DNA from: Boswellia sacra
Lineage: Eukaryota > Streptophyta > Magnoliopsida > Sapindales > Burseraceae
Assembly (NCBI GenBank): GCA_013180625.2
Contig: SNVD02008183.1
Coordinates: 1-64,000 of the forward strand
Direction of reading: 5' to 3'
DNA length: 64,000 nt
The position numbers were made by a program, and so were the translations under genes. The notes beneath the pieces are model-generated. The model ran no database searches. It worked only from the letters and a program-made list of their open reading frames with translations, and was not told the DNA's origin. Positions 1 through 10,031 of this stretch are shown here, piece after piece (within the stretch, counting starts at the first letter, position 1; each line of letters starts with the position of its first letter).

Positions 1-2493
1 TTAGAAAGGAAGACATCTCCAAGACTGCTTTTCGAACGAGGTATGGGCACTATGAATTCTTGGTGATGCCTTTTGGACTCACGAATGCTCCAACTGCTTT
101 TATGGATCTTATGAACCGTGTTTTTAAGGAATTCTTGGATAAATTCGTCATTGTGTTCATTGATGATATAATGGTGTATTCTAAGAATTCTGAAGAACAC
201 GAAGAGCATTTGAGAAGGGTATTGCAATTATTGAGAGAGAAGAAACTGTATGCCAAATTCAAGAAATGCGAGTTTTGGCTCAATCAAATTTCCTTCTTGG
301 GTCACATTGTTTCAGGTGATGGGATCTCAGTAGACCCAAACAAAGTGGAAGCTGTTGTGAAGTGGCCAAGACCAACTAATGTAACTGAAGTGCGTAGCTT
401 TCTGGGATTGGCTGGATACTATAGGAGATTCATTGAAGGCTTTTCCAAGATAGCCTCACCCTTACCACAGTTGACCAGGAAGAATGTAGCTTTTGTATGG
501 TCGGAAGACTGCGAAAAGAGTTTCCAGGAACTGAAGAATCGATTAGTGACAGCTCCAGTACTGACCATTCCTTCTGGTTCAGAAGGATTTGTGATATACA
601 GTGATGCTTCTAAGAACGGGTTGGGGTGTGTTTTGATGCAAAATGGCAAAGTTATAGCCTATGCATCTCGATAATTGAAGGACTATGAGAAGAATTACCC
701 TACCCATGATCTAGAACTGGCAGCAGTGGTGTTTGCATTGAAGATTGGGAGGCATTACTTATACGGAGCAAGATGTAAGATCTATACTGACCACCAGAGC
801 CTTAAATATTTCTTCACTCAAAAGGAATTAAATATGAGGCAAAGGCGATGGCTAGAGTTGGTCAAGGATTATGATTGTGTCATTAATTATCATCCTGGAA
901 AAGCGTATGTGGTGGCGGATGCCTTGAGTAGAAAGTCTTCTGGACATATGGCTGCTTTAGTTACCACACAACGGTCAATAATGCAAGATCTGTAGAAACT
1001 TGCTATTGAGATTGTTCAGCTGAATAAATGCTTACATTTGGCTTCATTGGTCGTGCAACCCGCCATTATTGAGAAGATCAAGAAGAGTCAATGTGAAGAT
1101 GCCTTTTTGAAGAAGGTGAGGGAAGAAGTTCCATTGGGGAAGAGGCCAGGTTTTGTTATCTCTTCCGACGGGGTATTATACTTCGAAGGAAGATTATGTG
1201 TGCCAAATGTGATAGAGTTGAAACGAGAAATATTGAATTAAGCACATAGTTCTCCTTATTCGGTGCATCCTGGCTGTACAAAGATGTATAGGGATCTCCG
1301 AAATAACTACTAGTGGGTTGGTATGAAGAAGGAAATAGCTCAATTTGTTGAACAATGCTTAGTTTTGTCAACAAGTTAAAGCTGAACATCAAAGGCCATC
1401 GGGATTACTAAATCCACTATCAATACCAGAATGGAAATGGGAACACATCACTATGGATTTTGTTGTGGGTCTACCGAAGACGAGGAATGGATGTAATGCA
1501 ATTTGGGTGATTGTGGACCGATTGACAAAATCCGCGCATTTTCTTCCTGTGCGCACTACCTTCACTAGGGACAGATATGCCCAACTTTATGTAGATGAGA
1601 TTGTTAGACTACATGGAGTACCGGTATCTATTGTTTCAGATCGGGACCCAAGATTTACCTCCCAATTCTGGAAAAGTTTACATAAGGCTTTGGGCACTAA
1701 AATAAAATTCAGCACAATTTTCCATCCTCAGACAGATGGTCAATCGGAAAGAACCATCCAGATTCTGGAAGATATGCTTAGAGCCTGTGTGTTGGACTTC
1801 AAGGATAGCTAGGACAAGTACTTGACTTTGGTTGAATTTGCATACAACAATAGCTATCAATCCACAATAGGAATGGCCCCTTATGAAGCCTTGTATGGGA
1901 GGAAGTGTAGATCACCCATCTATTGGGATGAGGTTGGCGAAAGAAAGATAATTGGGCCCGAAATTGTACAACAAACATGTGATATCATCCGAAAAGTGAA
2001 GGACAGAATGAATGCAGCACAAAGCAGACAGAAGAGTTATGCTGATCAGCGAAGGAAGAAGTTAGAATTTGCAGCAGGAGATAAAGTGTTCCTTAAAGTT
2101 ACCCCTCTGAAGGGAGTGATGCGATTTGGAAGGAAGGAAAAATTAAGTCCAAGATATATTGGCTCTTATGAGATTATGGAAAGGATTGGAGAGGCAGCAT
2201 ATAAACTTGCCTTGCCACCTTCATTGTCTGGAGTGCATGATGTCTTTCATGTCTCTATGTTAAGGAAGTATGTTTCTGATCCATCCCATGTGCTGAGTTC
2301 TGAACTTCAGGAGTTGAAAGCTGATCTTACATATGAGGAGAGACCGGTTCCAATCATAGATCGCAAAGAACATGGACTTCGAAAAAGGAGCATACCATTG
2401 GTGAAAGTACTATGGGAAAGTCACTCCATAGAGGAAGCAACTTGGGAATTAGATGAAGAAATGCGGACCAAATACCCCTCTTTATTTGAATGA
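1..2493 (+). pseudogene. Decayed pol (RT-RNaseH-integrase-chromodomain), 5' end outside window
   Basis: Domains in order: reverse transcriptase with the catalytic box in the variant FIDD near 150-170; RNase H about 580-950 (YSDAS, TDHQSL and ADALSRK motifs); integrase zinc-binding region about 1245-1385; integrase core 1453-1870 ([27 protein letters not shown]); and a C-terminal region with a chromodomain-like end about 2340-2490. The frame is broken by stops at 672-674, 993-995, 1239-1241, 1311-1313 and 1810-1812, and by a +1 shift in the T run at 1363-1366. The last 223 codons (1822-2493) are uninterrupted. Two stops replace conserved Trp codons. The enzyme cannot be made in full from this copy. 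Confidence 0.92.
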
Positions 2494-2524
2494 TTGTATT
2501 GAATTTCGAGGACGAAATTCTTTT

Positions 2525-2537
2525 AAGGGGGGGAGAG
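2525..2537 (+). other. Polypurine tract of the retrotransposon
   Basis: A purine-only run with seven consecutive G lies one base before the LTR. In LTR retroelements this is the primer site for plus-strand DNA synthesis. The preceding GACGAAATTC stretch is commonly seen just upstream of the tract in plant chromoviruses. Confidence 0.85.
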
Positions 2538-2710
2538 TTGTAACATCCTAAATTTTTAGTGTACATGGCATGGTGTATAATAAATACATATGTAATAATA
2601 TGTATAAATGTATATGTGATGTATATGAATTGTAGTGTAATAAATGAAAGAATGGTGGACTTAATTGAAAGAATGAGAAGAGGGAGGGCTAATATGAAAT
2701 TCTTGTTTAC

Positions 2711-2720
2711 TATATAAATA
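2711..2720 (+). promoter_or_regulatory. TATA-like box in the LTR
   Basis: TATATAAATA lies about 172 bp inside the LTR, a plausible U3 core promoter for the element. Sequence match only. Confidence 0.45.
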
Positions 2721-3521
2721 AGAGGAATTTTAGAATTCCATCATTTTGGCCTCTTAGGTCACGATCCAGCCCTTATTTTCTCTCCATTTTTCTTCACAAA
2801 AACCACCAAATCATCAACAATCCAAGGCAAGGAAGTAAGGAAGGAGAAAGAATGAAGAAGAAAGAGGTGAGAATCAATTTTCTAATTAGTATACCTTGTG
2901 CTATAGTCTATTTGTGCAAAAATTTCCTTGGGTTGTGATGTGGATATGAGAATCACTGCCATGTATGCTTGGAATTTGTGTGAAACCAGGATTTAGGATG
3001 AGAATTGAAGGAGATTAAGTGTGAAAATGATAGATTAATTCAAATACTGCAGTGTTTTTATACTGACCAGTATCTATTTCGAAAATTTCTAAAATTTAAG
3101 GAAATATTTTCTGGTTCTGAAAATTTTACTGATGAAAATAGACATACCCAGAAGTGTACAGAAATTGAAATCACTTAAAAATTCAAAGTGTGTGAATTAT
3201 GGTGAATTTATGAACTTCTAGGCGGGGATCTCACAATTCCCCTGTTTTGGAACAGAGCAGGGGAAAACGAAATTAGTTGAAGGTCCAAATCTTCATAGAA
3301 TTATCTGAATTTTTGTATGCAAGTCCTTTTATGTGTCATATATGAGACTGTAAATTTTCACTGAGATTGAAGGTCTGTGTGAATTGTTATAGATTTTTAA
3401 AGTTGGCTTATTAAAACTGAAATTTTTAGTTTCCAAAACAGGGCAGTTAGAAATAAATGGATTTGAATGGGTTAAACACCTTAAAAAGCCCTGATTTTTG
3501 GTATGGAGGTATATACATATG

Positions 3522-3559
3522 CTGTCTCTTATACACATCTAGATGTGTATAAGAGACAG
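3522..3559. other. Tn5 mosaic-end palindrome, likely Nextera mate-pair junction adapter
   Basis: Bases 3522-3540 read CTGTCTCTTATACACATCT and bases 3541-3559 are its exact reverse complement, giving a perfect 38-bp palindrome. This is the Tn5 transposase mosaic end used in Nextera libraries. Two copies head to head are the circularisation junction of mate-pair libraries. Translation across it yields the MCIRDS peptide often seen in contaminated assemblies. It is almost certainly not plant DNA, and the two flanks may not be contiguous in the genome. Confidence 0.95.
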
Positions 3560-4110
3560 GGATTGAAATTCCTACAAATTTTTAAGTTGATAGTGCTCAG
3601 TGAAGTCAATGCAGTGGCAGGATGGTTGAGATAATGAATTTGATTATTTTGGGTGACCTAATGACCCCAATTTGCTCTAAAAATTTTAATGAGACATGAG
3701 GTATGTGTCTAAAAGATGTCTACCAAATTGTGTGAATTTTGAAAGTAGACAAGTGTTGTGGTAAATTGTTTGTCAAAGTAAGTATATAAATAGAGCCAAA
3801 AAGGGGAAATGTTTTACAATTGTATGGTGACCTAAAAAAGAGATTTTTGTTTTATTTTTAGGTCAATCAAAAGCATTGAAAAGCAGCCATACAAGGTAAG
3901 TAAGCTAACTACTCTGAGGCCACAATAAATTGTGTACTGTATGTATGAAATTTTATGGACTGTAATACTATTAAATGCTAGCAACTTGATACTTGAATGT
4001 GAAATATTGTGATTGTTTTGGAAGCCTAATATAGAGCTTCTTTTATGTGACTGATTGTGAATGATGAAACGTGATTGGAATGCCAAGACCTAGGAAGTTT
4101 AGCTCTCATA

Positions 4111-4452
4111 GCTTGAGGGGAGGTCTGGACCATGTGTTTCTCCAGACGAGATTGGGTAGCATGGGCCCGGTATCACCCGGATTGTCAGACTAGCCTCGAG
4201 CAATTTCAAGTGTAGGCATCTAAATGTATTTGTACTGTTCTGTACTGTTTCATGGCTTGAGGGGAGGTCTGGACCATGTGTTTCTCTAGATGAGATTCGG
4301 TAGCATGGGCCCGGTATCACCCGGATTGTCAGACTAGCCTTGAGCATTCCGTACTCTCATGGCTTGAGGGGAGGTCTGGACCATGTGTTTCTCTAGACGA
4401 GATTTGGTAGCATGGGCCCGGTATCACCCAGATTGTCAGACTAGCCTTGAGC
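4111..4452 (+). repeat. Three 91-bp direct repeats inside the LTR
   Basis: Near-identical units at 4111-4201, 4255-4345 and 4362-4452 each begin GCTTGAGGGGAGGTCTGGAC and end CTAGCCT(T/C)GAGC. Spacers are 53 bp and 16 bp. They are GC-richer than the surrounding LTR. Function unknown. Such short arrays in LTRs usually arise by slippage or unequal exchange. Confidence 0.9.
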
Positions 4453-5101
4453 TATTATATGGGAACTGACTGTGAAATGAAAAGTCCTACCTTGATTAGA
4501 GAGCCTTTTCCCCTAGGTGACTGTAATTGATACTGTGGAAGCTTCCTCATTATATGATTGTGATTGGACATAAAAAAGCGATGAGTAGAGAAATGTGAAC
4601 TCACTTATGTGAGGCTGAATCGACCTATAGAGGTTTAGAAAGTAAATTGGCGCGGGAGCGCAAATGTAACCGAAGTGAACTCGAAGCATTTCTTTTCTTT
4701 ACAATTTAGATAATGCTTATGCAGTTAGAAATGGATAGTTTCATACTGTGGATTGAATTCTATTGTTATTGTTTATTGCTGTATATTCGCTTAGCTTACT
4801 TACTGAGTTTTACTCATAAAAGTTGTTGTGTGCCTCAGGTGCTCAATAGATTGAGCTAGGGATGGAGGACTTTTGGCATTGTTGACAGAGTTTCCTTGGC
4901 AACCATAGACCGCTGCTCTATATTAGCATAGCCATACTGTAGAACTTCTTTTGATTTTTTGAATGTACATAAATGCAGTGGTTGTCATTAGGAACTCTAT
5001 TTGGGTTATACTTATATTAATTTTTTAAAGAAATTTTAGAGTTCACATTTAAATTACTGCATAAAATGTTACTTTCTGTATGTCCAGTATGGGTTGTGAC
5101 A

Positions 5102-5106
5102 ATAAT
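5102..5106. repeat. Predicted right copy of the retrotransposon target-site duplication
   Basis: ATAAT follows the CA end of the LTR and belongs to the interrupted NLR reading frame. Ty3/Gypsy integrases usually make 5-bp duplications, so the same 5 bp should precede the unseen 5' LTR. Its partner is outside the window, so this is a prediction. Confidence 0.6.
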
Positions 5107-6352
5107 AACCTTCTGATAAAACTCTGTTGCAACTTTCTAGATGGGGATCACTTTCTAACTTTGATCCCAGGTTATCGAGTAACTTATGCCATTCAGACAC
5201 ATCTTTGTTTTTGGCCGATAAAAGGCCACCTACGGCAGCGATTGCCAGTGGTAAACCACCACATTTTGCAACAATGTTCCGAGACAATTCCTTCAACTCT
5301 GAGGGACAACGCATATTGTTAAATCTGAAAGCCTTTCTGCAGAAAAGTTCCCATGCCTCATCTGGCGCCAAAGGTTTAAGCAAGTGGACCTCAACAACTG
5401 AGGATTCTTTGAAAAATTCAGCAACGCCCCTATTCCGGGTTGTGAGCATTATTCTGCTTTTCTTGTTTTTATCAAGTAAAGCATGTTCCACATCTTTACG
5501 AAATTGAAGCTTCCACACGTCATCGAAAACAACCATATAGCACTTATCCTTCAAGTGTTCCCTTAGTGTCTTAATAAGATCCTTTTCTTCCATCTTGTCT
5601 GCCTCTACTGGAATGTGAAATTCGTGTATGATTTTCCTTAATAGATCTTCGCCGATGTATTCCTTCCCAACAGTGATCCAAGCCTGGCAATCAAAGTGCA
5701 TTTTCACAGTATCGTTGTTATAGATTTTGCCAGCAAGAGTTGTCTTGCCTGATCCTCCTCCGCCCACCACCGCAATTACTGACCGTTTTTGTGTTCCATG
5801 TACCAAACAATTAATCAAATTGTTTTTAGTAGATTCAATGCCTACAACTTCAGCGTCTTCAATGAAAAGGGCGCCAACTCCAGAGTCATGTGGTATGACA
5901 ATTCTCGTCCCTTCTTTATACCTGGACCTGAACCCGTATCTTTGTCTTGTGTCCTGTATATTGGAAAGTGATAACTTGATTTCTTTAATCTCAATGGCAA
6001 TGCCACGGCGCAGGTTCATTTTCTTTATGAAGCAACAAATTTGACAAAGGCAAGCAATGACACCACTGCCATGACGAAGCTCTGCATCCTTCATGACGTA
6101 TTCATCGATTACATCTTCAATGCGATAAGCTACTTCCCTCAATTGTCTAACCCACGTTTTGACACCTTCATTGCTCTCTTCTTGTCCTTCTTGTGCTGCC
6201 CTTGCATCTGCATCCTTGAGGAAGGATCTGATGATATCCAACTCATTTTTTATGTCTTCAACTTCTTTTTTCGCACTTCGCAGCAACTTGATTTCTTGGA
6301 CAAGCAAGGAGCTTAAACTTTCAAAAGCTAAGTTCACTGCAGCCTCCGCCAT
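5102..6352 (-). pseudogene. CC-NB-ARC resistance gene truncated by an LTR insertion
   Basis: RPM1-like NLR: an Rx-type coiled coil (about residues 1-130, EDVID-type motif IEDVIDEY at 78-85), then NB-ARC with P-loop GGGGSGKTT (197-205), kinase-2 YMVVFDDVW (272-280), RNBS-B SRIMLTTR (299-306) and GLPL (366-369). NLRs of this kind act as intracellular immune receptors, with NB-ARC as the nucleotide switch and the LRR as sensor. Here the gene-derived frame stops after residue 417. Ten further codons plus the stop (5069-5071) are read out of the LTR. The ARC2/MHD region and all LRRs are missing and should lie left of the retrotransposon. The start ATG at 6352 matches that of the paralogue at 16908. 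A truncated CC-NB protein could still be made, but no such role is shown. Confidence 0.92.
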
Positions 6353-8726
6353 AAGATCACTCTACTGATATCAAACCACCGAGTTCTGTTTAAGCGTATA
6401 ACCACTTATCAGGTATTAAACACAAGTCTAAAGCGTAAAGCTGTCGTGAAAAATTTAAGTGCTTAACAAAAATGCATCTAGTATTTTTATAACTTAGCCC
6501 TTTTTTTGGGTTCGGTGGTGCAGGGGGTGGTGGGGGTGGTGGTGTTGTGGAAAAGATTAAGAAATACTCAAGAAAGATGGTATCGAAAATAACTGCAAGT
6601 GATGCCAGTTAAATGGTCACTTAATTTTAGCTTATTTCGGCACGGGAGAATATAATGAACATATCATGCAGTAGGCAATCTGTCTAATAATAATACCTGG
6701 ATGAGTGAAAGAATTGCGATTCCCAACCGGACAGACCACTCGAATAAAGAACCGGTCGTGAGAGAGATTTTGGTAGATCCGTCTTTGACCTTTGTTTGTA
6801 TTCCTCTTGCCCTTCTTGATCTCTCTCTGTATAACAGCATATGATCTGATCCTTTTCTTGCAACAGTGAAAACAATGGCCTGCTTCCTCGGCTGACTCTA
6901 ACTGTGACTATAAGGTCACTAACTCAGGTGATCTCTATGAATGTGATTTTTCTATAAGGCTTCTGGTGTCAGCGTTTTTATTGCATGTTTGATATATTTC
7001 AGAAGATGATGATTGAATATTCGAATATTCAGATTCCTGTGAATTGGCGAAGTCAACAGGCTAGCTAAGACAGGACAATATTGAAGCTACCCCAATGTTA
7101 GTGGTGGAGTCCACACGGCTTTGTCATTTCGAAAACCCGCATTCATTCATGCATCTTTCTTCTGCTAATAATCAATTATTTACTCTTTTCTCGTTCCCTT
7201 TTTTATTTTATCTGTTTCTTCTTTATTTTCTTATTTCTCTTAATAAGAAATAGTCAAGTGAGATAGGTATACCACTTCGCCTTGTTGATGTGGTCAGCCC
7301 ACCCAATAATAACAAGCCACGTGATATTAAGAAGGCAATTAAAATCAAACCTAACCTACTTCTAATCTAGCCGCTTTCAGCCGCTTTTTTCTAGTAAAAC
7401 CCTTCACACTTTCTGTCTTCTCTTTTGTATTTTTCACCATCATCTTGTTCATCACCAATCGTTGAAAAATGTTGGACACTAATCATTGTAACCACCAATC
7501 ACCTTGATTCATATCCTCTCAAACTCTTTGAAACACGGTTATGTTTTCAGTTTTATTCTTTTTCACTCTTCCATAATTTTAGGCTTAAATCTATCTTCAT
7601 CCAGGCATTCGTAGTTTTTGATTAGCCATGGAATTTGCTACAAGGTTTTTCTTCTCCCTGTTTTAATAGTTTTTACGTCAACGTCTATGCAGTCTTCTTT
7701 TCTGTAGTTTTTACATGTTTAGTTGTAAAAAAACATAGCAAACAAAATTAAAAAAAAAAAATCAGGTGCTGGTGGCCAAACAGATTAGAGGAAAATGAGT
7801 TTTCTGGATTAAAGAGGATTATAAGAGGCTTTCGGTGGATAAATATAGTGGAGAAGCTTGAGTAAGATTTCTAAAGGATTTTCCATTGTGAGCAAACCAT
7901 GTTAAATTTCAATATTAGAGAGAAAATATGTTAGAGAGATCGGAGATTTCTTTTTCAACTGTTATAGGAAGTTGGATGTACGGCATAATTAAAAATAAAA
8001 GAAAAAATAGAACAAAAAAATTTAATTGAATGATATGGTTCTACATGATAATTTATGATTTGTTAGGTGCACTACATCCATAAAATGAGATGGTATACCT
8101 AGAGTACATAAGTATTTCTCTTGGTAGAGAGGCTATTTGATTGAGGCATTGTCAACGAGTACCCAATAAGATATATAACTTGAACAAAATTTAAACCAAT
8201 TTTTTTGATACACACACCCATTTACTAATTAAATCCCAAACTAAAATTAGAAAAATTTATTTTTCCTCTATACACCCATCCTAATACCATACATAACCTT
8301 CATTAAAATTAAATCTTATAAAAATTATTTTTTTCTAAAAGAACCTACTAGGTAACAAATCCCTTTTGTATCCGCTTTTCATAAACTGCCCAACTCCTAA
8401 TTACTAAAATCTCTTTAACAATTCATTTAAATTTTATTTCCTTCAATTCCTCAGAGAAGGTTTAGTATATTTGTGGAAAATTTATTCAAATGACCTTTTT
8501 TATTTGAATTTAGGTTTTACTGATTTAGATTAGGGGTTTCTGCTCTGCTGACTTTTTTTTTCAGGCTATTAATACAAATTGTCACCCGTGAGCACTCTTG
8601 TGAAGAAGTTTCCCTAAATAGGCAGTGACACAAGAATATTTATGGTGAACTTGATTTGATTTTAACGGAATTTGGGTCGAAAAAAAATTTTAAACCATTA
8701 CTGTTTATAAATTTTTGAATGTGAAC
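6353..8726. other. Intergenic region upstream of the truncated NLR
   Basis: AT-rich with pyrimidine-rich stretches (7140-7260, 7380-7480). Short open frames at 6684-6875 (minus) and 7425-7625 (plus) show no recognisable domain. The first part presumably holds the promoter and 5' UTR of the minus-strand NLR. I see no other gene or RNA. Confidence 0.6.
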
Positions 8727-9382
8727 TAGGGATGACAAAAAAATCCATAGGTATAGGGACTTGCAGGGATTCAACCCGTTAGGGGTAGGGATTGAGGGTT
8801 ATGATATGAGAATATGGTAAATATATAATACCAGTTTTTAAATAGGGTGGGGATGGGGATTAGACGCCCCGATTCGCTCCGCCTGGCATACCTGTTAAAA
8901 TTAAAAATACTTGTAATATTAAATATTGCTCATGTAGAGGATTGAGAAAGAAAATATTTGAGCTGTTTAATGTTCTTTATCAAGCATTTTGGTGGTCTAT
9001 TTTGTTATCATATTTGGATTATTGATTATCATTTGAATCTTATTGGAATTGTGTTATTATATATTTCGAATTGTTGATTATCCTTTAAATCTTGTTGGAA
9101 TTGTGTTATTTTATATTTTGGATTGTTAATTATCACTAAACCTTTATTAGAATTATATTATTTTTAAATAATACATTTTAAATATTATGACATGGTTTTG
9201 GAGAAGGTTGGGGTTGGGGATAGGAATGGGGATGGGGATGGGAATGTTCTTTACAAATAGGGATAGTGATGTGGATGGTAAGCATTATTCGTAAGCTTTA
9301 TTCGTTTGGGGATGGGGATGTTCTTTATAAATGGGGATGGGGATGGCAATCCCCGCTCCAACCGGCCCCATTGCCATCCCTA
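8727..9382. mobile_element. Non-autonomous hAT-like element with 8-bp target duplication
   Basis: Ends are inverted: TAGGGATGACAA at 8727 and TTGCCATCCCTA at 9371-9382, one mismatch over 12 bp. The element is flanked by the exact 8-bp direct repeat ATGTGAAC at 8719-8726 and 9383-9390. An 8-bp duplication with these ends is the hAT signature. The 656-bp interior encodes no transposase. It has repeated GGGGATG tracts near both ends and AT-rich direct repeats about 8990-9180. Confidence 0.88.
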
Positions 9383-9684
9383 ATGTGAACTCGAGATGGG
9401 TCAAGTTAAGAGTCTAAAAAAATACTTAAGTTATTTAATTATACCGTACTGGACTTAATAGTAAATTGCTTAATAGTTATTGCAATATAAAATCTTAAAC
9501 AAAAAAAAAAAGAGGGTGCACATAACAAAATTTGGATGGAAATAGCCGTACCCATTTTAAACTAGTTTAAAAATTGAAATATAAAAACAATAAAGTGTTT
9601 TTTTTTTCAATTACTAAATACTAGCTTTTAAAAAAATTAATTAATATTTCACCTAACACAATTTTTCTTATTTTAATGATAATT

Positions 9685-10031
9685 AGGTGTTATCTATTTG
9701 TGTATTTTAAGTTTTTGTTTTCAAAATTTAAAAAATATATGTGGTCGGTTTTAAATATTTTTTTAATTTTCAAAATGATATGTGATTGATATTGGTTTAA
9801 ATTCGTTGATAAATGTGTATTTTCAGAAAACAGAATTTTGAAATCACAAACAAATAAGCTAATTGTTTATATATTTTAAAAACTATTTCCAGAAAATGCA
9901 AATTTACTAATATATTTAAATCAATATCAATCATATATCATTTTCAAAATGAAAAAAGATTTAAAATCAATCACATATTCTTATCAAATTTTGAAAACAA
10001 AAATTTTAAATACACAAACAAACACTTACCT
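9685..10031. mobile_element. Fold-back MITE-like element with long inverted arms
   Basis: The sequence from about 9685 inward matches the reverse complement of the sequence from 10031 inward over roughly 150 bp. Shared landmarks are TTTTTGTTTTCAAAATTT, TTTTCAAAATGATAT and GTGATTGATATTG, and the arms are separated by a short centre near 9855. No coding potential. No clear target-site duplication, so family is unassigned. Confidence 0.7.

Larger units (their letters stand above)
1..5101 (+). mobile_element. Ty3/Gypsy chromovirus-type LTR retrotransposon, 3' part
   Basis: Seen: reverse transcriptase, RNase H, integrase and chromodomain-like sequence in that order on the plus strand, then a polypurine tract and a long terminal repeat running TG...CA. 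The order RT-RNaseH-INT identifies Ty3/Gypsy. A C-terminal chromodomain-like segment and an LTR start of TGTAACATCC suggest a chromovirus of the Tekay/Del type (inference). The window opens inside the reverse transcriptase, so the 5' LTR, gag and protease lie to the left. The right edge abuts NB-ARC coding sequence, so the element sits inside a resistance gene. Several stops and a frameshift show that this copy is not autonomous. Confidence 0.93.
2539..5101 (+). repeat. 3' long terminal repeat of the chromovirus-type element
   Basis: It starts TGTAACATCC directly after the polypurine tract and ends TGTGACA, giving the expected TG...CA ends and a length of about 2563 bp. The right boundary is confirmed independently. 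From 5102 onward the sequence aligns with the coding strand of the neighbouring NB-LRR gene at 14176-16908, and left of 5102 it does not. It contains a TATA-like box at 2711, three 91-bp direct repeats at 4111-4452, and a 38-bp transposase-adapter palindrome at 3522-3559 that is probably artefactual. True LTR length is therefore uncertain. Confidence 0.88.

Noticed and set aside
3329..3538. Minus-strand frame beginning MCIRDS as a small gene
   Set aside because: Its first codons are the Tn5 mosaic-end adapter, and the rest is LTR sequence.
4099..4347. 82-codon minus-strand frame with repeated PGPCY(R/P)ISS
   Set aside because: It is a readout of the 91-bp LTR repeats, not a protein.
6684..6875. 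63-codon minus-strand frame upstream of the truncated NLR
   Set aside because: No homology recognised and no sign of splicing to the NLR. At most part of its 5' region.
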